Assembly: GCA_001577135.1 (NCBI GenBank)
Contig: LSCK01000018.1
Span: 1-7,381 of the forward strand
Direction: 5' to 3'
Origin: Cloacimonetes bacterium TCS60
Lineage (GTDB): Bacteria; Cloacimonadota; Cloacimonadia; JGIOTU-2
DNA: 7,381 nucleotides
Below, one piece after another: positions 1-5,113 of the stretch (the first letter of the stretch is position 1; each line of letters starts with the position of its first letter). The position numbers and the translations under genes were made by a program. Under the pieces are notes generated by a model that had not been told where the DNA came from, did not search any database, and worked only from the letters and a program-made list of their open reading frames with translations.

Positions 1-1
1 G

Positions 2-496
2 GGTGCTCCCAGTTTACCAATCGATAAGTCACAATTGTCCATTCCTGCACAAACAGAGATAGCCGAGATAAAGGTAATAAAAACCGAGAGTGAGTTTCTG
101 GATGAGAAATTCAAGCTATATCCTGCCCAACCCCCTGTACCTCTCTCAAAGAGCGAAGATGAAATTGATTTTGTACCGCCTGCTGATGAGTACTACAAAA
201 CTAAAAGTCTGTTTCCGCTTAAAGTCGTTGAAAAGGGAAAACGTGGTTATCTCTCTGGATATAACATCGCTTCCTTAATCATTCACCCTTTCCAATACTA
301 TCCCTCCTCCAATAGAGTAAAATTTTATTCTCATATTGAAGTAAAAATTACATTACGCCAGGTGAAAGAGCAACCTGCTGTATTTTCTAAACGCTCAAAA
401 ATAGCTGATGATCACCTGAAGAGTGAATTGGTCAAACTTATTGATAATCCGCAGGAGCTTAAAACTGCTTATCAAGGAAATCCGGTGAAATCCACT
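2..496 (+). other. C25 propeptide region (partial)
   Basis: This codes for the remainder of the N-terminal prodomain, residues 1 to about 165. It opens with GAPSLPI, resembling the PG-P-LPV type segment early in gingipain propeptides. It continues with a beta-rich stretch including GYNIASLIIHPFQYYP and a following strand ending VKITL, typical of the inhibitory prodomain of C25 zymogens. In characterised gingipains this region keeps the enzyme inactive until cleavage. A Lys/Arg-containing linker (KRSKIADDH) follows, but the processing site cannot be named with confidence. The signal peptide must lie upstream of the window. Confidence 0.75.
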
Positions 497-3400
497 AAAT
501 TACCAGATGAGGAACATCTTTATGTTATTATTACTTCCGTCGATCTCAGCTCTGAATTCGAAGAGCTGGCAAACTGGAAAACTCAGAAGGGATATTCTGC
601 AGAAATTGTAACTCTTGATTGGATCTTTTCGGAATACACAGGCGCGGATGATGCTGCCAAAATCAGAAATTTTATCAAAGACGCTTATCAGAATTGGGGT
701 ACGTTGTGGGTACTTTTAGGAGGAGATACTCAGATTGTACCGGTAAGGAAAGCTTTTGCCTTTGACTGTGAATATGGAGATTACAATGATAACTATATTC
801 CTTGCGATTTATACTATTCGGATCTGGATGGCAGCTGGAATGAAAATGGTAATGATGTTTATGGTGAGGTTTCAGATGATATAGATATGTATCCAGATGT
901 TTTTGTTGGAAGAGCCGGTGTGGAAGATATTGAAGAAACCATTGCCTTTGTTGATAAGATTCAAACTTACGAAAAAAACCCACCTGCAGATTTCGCGCTC
1001 GAAATGCTCTATTTGGCTATGGTTCTCTGGTGGGATCCCTATACTGACTCGGGTATCGGAAAAAATCTTATCGATGAGCTTTATGTTCCCCCACGATTCG
1101 ATCCTATAGAGAAATTATATCAATCCCAGGGAAATGAAGATTATGATAGTGTGATGAATGCTTTGAATGAAGGCAAAAATTTTGTGAATCACGATGGGCA
1201 TGCCTGGTGGAATGTAATGGGAATTGGCACGAGCCATCTCTATAATAGTGATATGGATATTCTCACTAACGGACCTGCATATTCCGTATTATATTCCATT
1301 GGTTGTTGGCCTGCTGCCATAGATTATAATTGTATTGCTGAACATTTTTTAACCAATCCAGATGGCGGTGGTGTTGCCTTTGTTGGTAATTCGCGCTACG
1401 GTTGGGGAAGTCCTGGCAACCCTGAATACGGTTATTCTGATAGATTCGACCAGGAATTCTATCACCAAATTTTCGATAATGGGATCAATACCATCGGTAA
1501 TAGTGTGGGTGCGATTAAATCTACCTATGTTCCTTTTTCTGCACAGGAGAATGTTTATCGCTGGTGTGAGTATGAGATCAATCTTCTGGGCGATCCACTC
1601 ATGCCTATGTGGACGGATGAACCGCAGCAGCTTTCCGTCTCTTTTCCTGATACAATACCACTCGGAACCAATCAATGTAATATTACTGTTACCTACGAAG
1701 GAGAGCCGGTTGAAGGTGCTTTGGTCTGTTTGATGGATGGTCAAGATATTTATTTAACTGTAAATACAGATCTCGATGGACAAACCTCGATTCCGCTTGA
1801 AGCCACTGACCCGTCTCGGGAAATTTCTATTACTGTAACTGCTAAAAACTTTGTTCCATTTGAAGATACCATACAGATAGATAGTGACCTGCCTTTTGTA
1901 AACATCGCTGATTTTACTTTGAATAATTTGGAAACTGATTACATTGAACCGAATGACACAATTTCTATGGGGATTACTCTGAAGAATTATGGCTCTGAAA
2001 CTGTAAATAATATTGAGCTCTTAATCTCTAATACTAATTCTGCAATTACCCTGGTAGATTCCGTGGAAAGCTATAACAGTCTGGGCGCAAATGATTCAGT
2101 TAATATTGCCGCAGCTTTTGAATTTACAACTTCAGAAATGATAAATGATGGAGAAGTCAGTTATTTGAATTATCAAATTAGTGATGAAGATAATAATCTC
2201 TGGCAAAATGTGATTGGACTTGTGGGGGTAGAGCCTTTGCCGTCCTACTATATTTATGAACTGTCGGACACGTTGGGAAATGATAATGGAATTGCTGAAC
2301 CTGGTGAAATCGTCAATCCACATCTTATTCTAAAAAATAATGGCTTGTTATCTGCTGATGATGTAGCAGTTACTCTAAGTACCAATTCCACTTATTTGAG
2401 CATACCCTATTGTGTCTGGAATTATGGAGATATAGCTGCTTCAGATTATGCAGCACAATACCTGGAAGTGGGGATTGAGGAGGATTGTCCCACTCCTTTA
2501 TTTCCTAAATTGTATCTGAATATGGACCATAACGGAATCACAACTGTTGATTCTTTCCAGCTAGCAATAGGGGAACAGGGATTCAAAGATGATATGGAAT
2601 CCGGAGCTGCTGACTGGACCCACTCCGGTAGCAATGATCTCTGGCATCAGACTAACTTCAAGTCCGTATCTGGTGATTATAGCTGGTATTGCGGAGACTC
2701 TTTAACTCACCGATACGTGAATGATATGGATGCATCCCTCACTTCGGAAGAGATAGTTCTTGATGAAAATTCTGAGTTGTCATTTTGGTGCTGGTATGAT
2801 TTTCCTAATTATGGTACAGATGGTTTTTATGTACAGATTCAACATAATTCTGATTGGGAGACGCTCGATTTTATAGGTAGTGGAGGAGCACTCGAAACCT
2901 TAACCACAGGCAATGATTGGCTTCCATACAAATACGATTTGTCACAATATCCTGCTGGAACGGTAGTTAAGCTTCGATTTAAAATGTTCAGTAACTCAGA
3001 AGAGATAGGTAAGGGAAGCTATATTGATGATGTTATAATAACTAAAGATAACATTGTCATTTCCCCCCAGTTTTATGCTGATGTAGTATTTGGCGATAAA
3101 CCCCTGGAAGTTCATTTTACAGACGAAACAACCACGTTAACAGATTCTGTTTCCACCTGGTTATGGGAGTTTGGTGATGGAGAAACTTCTACGCAAGAAT
3201 CACCCGTTCACCTTTACACTGCTATTGGCAAAAAAACAGTTAAACTAACAGTCACAGATGAGTTTGGATTTACTGCAACACAAACGAGGCATAATTATAT
3301 AGATGTAGCGAGTGGAGGTGGAAATGTAATCTATGTAGCACAGGATGGGTCCGGAGATTTCCCTAATTTGTATCAAGGATTGTCAAATGTTTATGATGGA

Positions 3401-4999
3401 GATACACTGCTTGTTGGGGATGGAATTTATACTGGAAGTATGAATAAAAATATTGATCTGGAAGGAAAAGATGTAGTAATCATTTCAGAAAATGGCAATG
3501 ATAATTGCTTTCTTGATGGAGAGGGTAATGGATTCAGTTTTAAACTTGAATCCTGTGAGCAAACCCTGATCAAAGGTATCACCTTTAAAAATTTTAATAA
3601 TTTATCAGAAGGTGGAGCTCTCTTCAGCAACAATTCATCTTTTACAATTGAAAACTGCCTGTTTGATAGTTGTTCCTCTTCTGAGGACGGAGGTGCGATT
3701 TATATATTTAACGGAGATGAAATTCACATAAAAAACAGTGATGTTGAAAATTCAGCAGCAGATTACGGAGGAGCAATAGCTGCCTTTGATGTTGATAGCC
3801 TTGAAATACATAATTCCTCCTTCATGAATAACACTGCGGGTAAGGGAGCTGGTGTTTATCTGGAAAATAACAAGTTTGCGATTGTGGATAGTAGTTCTTT
3901 TTTTGCTAATGTAAGTAGCAGTATGGGCGGTGGCCTTTTTGCTAAAAATTCTAAAGATCTTTTTATATCCAAATGTGAGTTTGTCCAGAACACGGCTGAA
4001 TACGGTGGTGGGTCTTATTTCACATCAGATTCATCTTCATTTATCGTGAATGTCGAAGAATCTGATTTTAACGACAACTCAGTTAGTCAATATGGAGGTG
4101 GAATCTACTCCCTGGCTCAATCCGGAACTCTTAAATATGTCGTCTTAGAAGGAAACAGCGCCATTCGGGGAGGTGGAGTTGCCTTAGAAGGTGATTCTGA
4201 TTTTACCATTGAGAATTGCTTACTATACGACAATACTGTAAGCGGAAATTCTGGATTTGGCGGCGGAGTATATATGTATAACTCTACCTGTTTGATAAAT
4301 AACTGCACTCTTACAAGAAATTTTGCCCAGAATTACGGTAGTGCTGCCATGGCTTATTCCAGTACACTGGATGTTGAAAATTCAATACTTTGGGCAGATA
4401 GTACTGCTGAAGAGCTAACCCATTTAAACTCAGCAATCACCGTAACTTATTCTGATGTACAGGGCAGTTATCAAGGAACAGGTAATATCGAGCTTGATCC
4501 TGAATTTAATGATCCTACCTTTGATAATTATGAAATAACTGCTACCAGTCCATGTATAGATGTGGGATGGAATGATTATGTGAATTCTGATGCTGACTTA
4601 GCAGGAAATCAACGTGTGTGGGATGGTAACGACGATGGAGATGCTGTAGTTGATATGGGATGCTATGAGTTCGGTGCTCCACCAATAAGTGTAGATGCGC
4701 CTCATGAAATCGTTCCCACCCTCTCAGCAATAAATAATTACCCGAACCCATTTTCTATTAAAGGTAATATAAATATTGAATTCACCCTGTCAAAACCGCA
4801 AAAAATTACGATTAGTGTCTATAATATCCTTGGTCAAAAAGTTAAAACATTAACCGAAGATTTTTTCGTAACCGGAAATCATACAGTAGAATGGAATGGT
4901 CAAAACAAAAATAGACAGACTGTATCCTCCGGAATTTATTTATATCGTATCAAAACAGAAGAGAGAAATTTTGTTAAGAAGATAGTGTTGATTAAGTAA
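2..4999 (+). CDS. Gingipain-type C25 cysteine peptidase, multidomain, T9SS-secreted (5' partial)
   Basis: Predicted secreted or cell-surface cysteine endopeptidase of family C25. The frame is open to the window edge and its first visible residues (GAPSLPI) look like a C25 propeptide, so the true start lies upstream. Residues are numbered from the codon at position 2. Order: propeptide remainder (1-~165), C25 catalytic domain (~173-535) with His400 in NHDGHA and Cys435 in YSIGCW, Ig-like domain (~544-627), two CARDB-like sandwiches (~634-857), jelly-roll/MAM-like module (~861-1014), PKD domain (~1021-1102), parallel beta-helix (~1109-1557) and a T9SS type A sorting domain (~1579-1665). Gingipains usually have a propeptide, catalytic domain, Ig domain and adhesins; here the adhesin part is replaced by a long beta-helix tail. 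The family and sorting signal are clear. Substrate preference (Arg, Lys or other) cannot be read from the sequence. The sandwich assignments are by pattern and less certain. Confidence 0.93.
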   Translation, partial: GAPSLPIDKSQLSIPAQTEIAEIKVIKTESEFLDEKFKLYPAQPPVPLSKSEDEIDFVPPADEYYKTKSLFPLKVVEKGKRGYLSGYNIASLIIHPFQYYPSSNRVKFYSHIEVKITLRQVKEQPAVFSKRSKIADDHLKSELVKLIDNPQELKTAYQGNPVKSTKLPDEEHLYVIITSVDLSSEFEELANWKTQKGYSAEIVTLDWIFSEYTGADDAAKIRNFIKDAYQNWGTLWVLLGGDTQIVPVRKAFAFDCEYGDYNDNYIPCDLYYSDLDGSWNENGNDVYGEVSDDIDMYPDVFVGRAGVEDIEETIAFVDKIQTYEKNPPADFALEMLYLAMVLWWDPYTDSGIGKNLIDELYVPPRFDPIEKLYQSQGNEDYDSVMNALNEGKNFVNHDGHAWWNVMGIGTSHLYNSDMDILTNGPAYSVLYSIGCWPAAIDYNCIAEHFLTNPDGGGVAFVGNSRYGWGSPGNPEYGYSDRFDQEFYHQIFDNGINTIGNSVGAIKSTYVPFSAQENVYRWCEYEINLLGDPLMPMWTDEPQQLSVSFPDTIPLGTNQCNITVTYEGEPVEGALVCLMDGQDIYLTVNTDLDGQTSIPLEATDPSREISITVTAKNFVPFEDTIQIDSDLPFVNIADFTLNNLETDYIEPNDTISMGITLKNYGSETVNNIELLISNTNSAITLVDSVESYNSLGANDSVNIAAAFEFTTSEMINDGEVSYLNYQISDEDNNLWQNVIGLVGVEPLPSYYIYELSDTLGNDNGIAEPGEIVNPHLILKNNGLLSADDVAVTLSTNSTYLSIPYCVWNYGDIAASDYAAQYLEVGIEEDCPTPLFPKLYLNMDHNGITTVDSFQLAIGEQGFKDDMESGAADWTHSGSNDLWHQTNFKSVSGDYSWYCGDSLTHRYVNDMDASLTSEEIVLDENSELSFWCWYDFPNYGTDGFYVQIQHNSDWETLDFIGSGGALETLTTGNDWLPYKYDLSQYPAGTVVKLRFKMFSNSEEIGKGSYIDDVIITKDNIVISPQFYADVVFGDKPLEVHFTDETTTLTDSVSTWLWEFGDGETSTQESPVHLYTAIGKKTVKLTVTDEFGFTATQTRHNYIDVASGGGNVIYVAQDGSGDFPNLYQGLSNVYDGDTLLVGDGIYTGSMNKNIDLEGKDVVIISENGNDNCFLDGEGNGFSFKLESCEQTLIKGITFKNFNNLSEGGALFSNNSSFTIENCLFDSCSSSEDGGAIYIFNGDEIHIKNSDVENSAADYGGAIAAFDVDSLEIHNSSFMNNTAGKGAGVYLENNKFAIVDSSSFFANVSSSMGGGLFAKNSKDLFISKCEFVQNTAEYGGGSYFTSDSSSFIVNVEESDFNDNSVSQYGGGIYSLAQSGTLKYVVLEGNSAIRGGGVALEGDSDFTIENCLLYDNTVSGNSGFGGGVYMYNSTCLINNCTLTRNFAQNYGSAAMAYSSTLDVENSILWADSTAEELTHLNSAITVTYSDVQGSYQGTGNIELDPEFNDPTFDNYEITATSPCIDVGWNDYVNSDADLAGNQRVWDGNDDGDAVVDMGCYEFGAPPISVDAPHEIVPTLSAINNYPNPFSIKGNINIEFTLSKPQKITISVYNILGQKVKTLTEDFFVTGNHTVEWNGQNKNRQTVSSGIYLYRIKTEERNFVKKIVLIK
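518..1612 (+). other. Peptidase C25 catalytic domain
   Basis: Residues about 173-537. The domain begins LYVIITSVDL and has the conserved GGD turn (residues 240-242) followed by a VPVR segment, and a DVFVGR strand near residues 299-304. The catalytic His is best placed at 400 (codon 1199-1201) in NHDGHA and the catalytic Cys at 435 (codon 1304-1306) in YSIGCW. Downstream motifs AEHFL, GGGVAFVGNSRYGWG and the closing INLLGDP (528-532 = LLGDP) are all characteristic of this fold. The His motif is NH-x-GHA rather than the YxGHG of classical gingipains, a subtype I recall from FCB-group proteins. Both catalytic residues are present, so the enzyme is probably active. Confidence 0.92.
1631..1882 (+). 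other. C25-associated Ig-like domain
   Basis: Residues about 544-627 directly follow the catalytic domain, as the Ig-like domain does in gingipains. The stretch shows alternating beta strands (LSVSFPDTIPLG, CNITVTYEGEPVEGALVCL) and a glycine-containing turn (TDLDGQTSIPL), ending ISITVTAKNFVPFEDTIQI. This is the usual pattern of a prealbumin-like or Ig-like fold with an internal EGEPVEGALV motif. It probably supports or stabilises the catalytic domain. Confidence 0.7.
1901..2572 (+). other. Two CARDB-like beta-sandwich domains
   Basis: Residues about 634-857 contain two similar units, split near residue 747 (PSYYIYELSD). Each has an acidic introduction followed by LxNxG segments: EPNDTISMGITLKNYGSETV in the first, and DNGIAEPGEIV followed by HLILKNNGLLSADDV in the second. 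The ND-x-G-x-x-x-P-G-E pattern is typical of CARDB/NEW3-like stalk domains in large secreted proteins of this group, and the acidic loops could bind calcium. They likely act as spacers. Assignment rests on recognised patterns, not alignment. Confidence 0.55.
2582..3043 (+). other. Jelly-roll (MAM/choice-of-anchor-like) module
   Basis: Residues about 861-1014. The start FKDDMESGAADWTHSGSNDL matches the pattern of jelly-roll domains that begin with a (F)-x-D-x-(M/F)-E segment followed by W and an S/N-rich loop. It continues with WYCGDSLTHRYVNDMDASL, a strand LSFWCWYDFPNYGTDGFYVQ, LRFKMFSNSEEIGKGSYIDD and VIIT. The terminal G-x-YIDDV strand is diagnostic of this class of secreted modules, also seen appended to M6 (immune inhibitor A-like) and other exported peptidases. 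It may bind carbohydrate or protein; the ligand is unknown. Confidence 0.65.
3062..3307 (+). other. PKD domain
   Basis: Residues about 1021-1102. It contains the hallmark WEFGDGETSTQESPVHLY, with the Trp at residue 1055 (codon 3164-3166), preceded by PLEVHFTDET and followed by GKKTVKLTVTDEFG. These are the canonical PKD strands. PKD domains are common Ig-like spacers in extracellular peptidases and glycosidases. Here it joins the jelly-roll module to the beta-helix. Confidence 0.92.
3326..4672 (+). other. Right-handed parallel beta-helix domain
   Basis: Residues about 1109-1557. It opens with VIYVAQDGSGDFPNLYQGL followed by GDTLLVGDGIYTG, the usual entry of secreted parallel beta-helix domains. 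A ladder of GGA/GGG coils follows. It closes with SPCIDVGWNDYV, DADLAGNQRVW and VDMGCYEFG, the standard C-terminal cap (sPciDaG...tDl.Gn.R...vDmGAyE). Such domains occur in Chlamydia Pmp proteins and in many FCB-group surface proteins, as adhesion or polysaccharide-interacting scaffolds. The function of this copy is unknown; no pectate-lyase active-site motif is evident. Confidence 0.88.
3611..4360 (+). repeat. Ten degenerate ~78-bp coding repeats (GGA/GGG beta-helix coils)
   Basis: Repeated coil starts fall at residues 1204 (GGALF), 1230 (GGAIY), 1256 (GGAIA), 1282 (GAGVY), 1309 (GGGLF), 1335 (GGGSY), 1365 (GGGIY), 1390 (GGGVA), 1420 (GGGVY) and 1446 (GSAAM). Spacings are 26, 26, 26, 27, 26, 30, 25, 30 and 26 residues. 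Each coil has an I-x-N-(C/S)-x-F-like strand about 14-16 residues after the GG and most have an Asn four to five residues later. Codons have diverged, so this is a protein-level repeat rather than a recent DNA tandem array. The pattern resembles the Pmp (GGAI...FxxN) repeat. Confidence 0.88.
4736..4996 (+). other. T9SS type A C-terminal sorting domain
   Basis: Residues about 1579-1665 at the extreme C-terminus. The order is the start motif NYPNPF, the strand INIEFTLSKPQKITISVYN, the turn ILGQKVKTL, HTVEWNGQNKNRQTVSSGIY, LYRIKTE and the terminal FVKKIVLIK. This is the canonical order of the type IX sorting signal (Por-secretion/FlgD-like Ig fold). It directs the protein across the outer membrane, where the domain is normally cleaved and the passenger may be attached to surface lipopolysaccharide. 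It implies that the host encodes a T9SS, which is not in this window. Confidence 0.92.
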
Positions 5000-5044
5000 T
5001 TAGTTCCCTGGATTTAATAAGTTCGATTTTAGAAATTATAGTAC
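5000..5044. other. Short intergenic gap between the two peptidase genes
   Basis: Forty-five bases separate the stop codon of the C25 gene (TAA, 4997-4999) from the next ATG. I see no hairpin followed by T residues, so no intrinsic terminator, and no convincing promoter. No AGGAGG-like sequence precedes the start, as is common in Bacteroidota. The gap is compatible with co-transcription, with translation of the second gene starting without Shine-Dalgarno pairing. Confidence 0.7.
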
Positions 5045-5113
5045 ATGAAGATGATTGATAAGAGATTGATATTTGTCGTTTTGATTATATTTCCCCTGGG
5101 AATTTTGTTCTCT
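5045..5113 (+). other. Signal peptide of the S9 peptidase
   Basis: The first 23 residues have a basic n-region (MKMIDKR), a long hydrophobic core (LIFVVLIIFPLGIL) and a likely cleavage around F22-S23 before KGVQKK. There is no Cys for lipoprotein processing, so a soluble periplasmic or secreted product is more likely. No T9SS sorting domain can be checked because the C-terminus is off the window. The exact cleavage site is a guess. Confidence 0.75.

Noticed and set aside
35..37. TTG as the start codon of the C25 gene
   Set aside because: The frame is open upstream to position 2 and the upstream codons (GAPSLPIDKSQ) look like C25 propeptide. There is no ribosome binding site before the TTG. 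The gene is simply cut by the window edge.
675..983. Minus-strand ORF of about 100 codons
   Set aside because: It lies opposite the conserved C25 catalytic domain, is rich in His, Gln and Tyr from reverse-complement codons, and has no recognisable domain.
1349..1744. Overlapping ORFs on both strands of about 120-130 codons
   Set aside because: Both are shadows of the catalytic and Ig-like domains in other frames, with no domain pattern of their own.
3601..4360. CRISPR or satellite array, because of recurring ggaggtgg words
   Set aside because: The recurrences are in-frame Gly-Gly codons of beta-helix coils, with diverged sequence between them and no conserved direct repeat.
5018..5025. TAAGTTCG as a Bacteroidota -7 promoter element (TAnnTTTG)
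   Set aside because: It has one mismatch, and the nearest upstream TTG (4988-4990) is about 27 bases away, beyond the usual spacing to a -33 element. Too weak to call.
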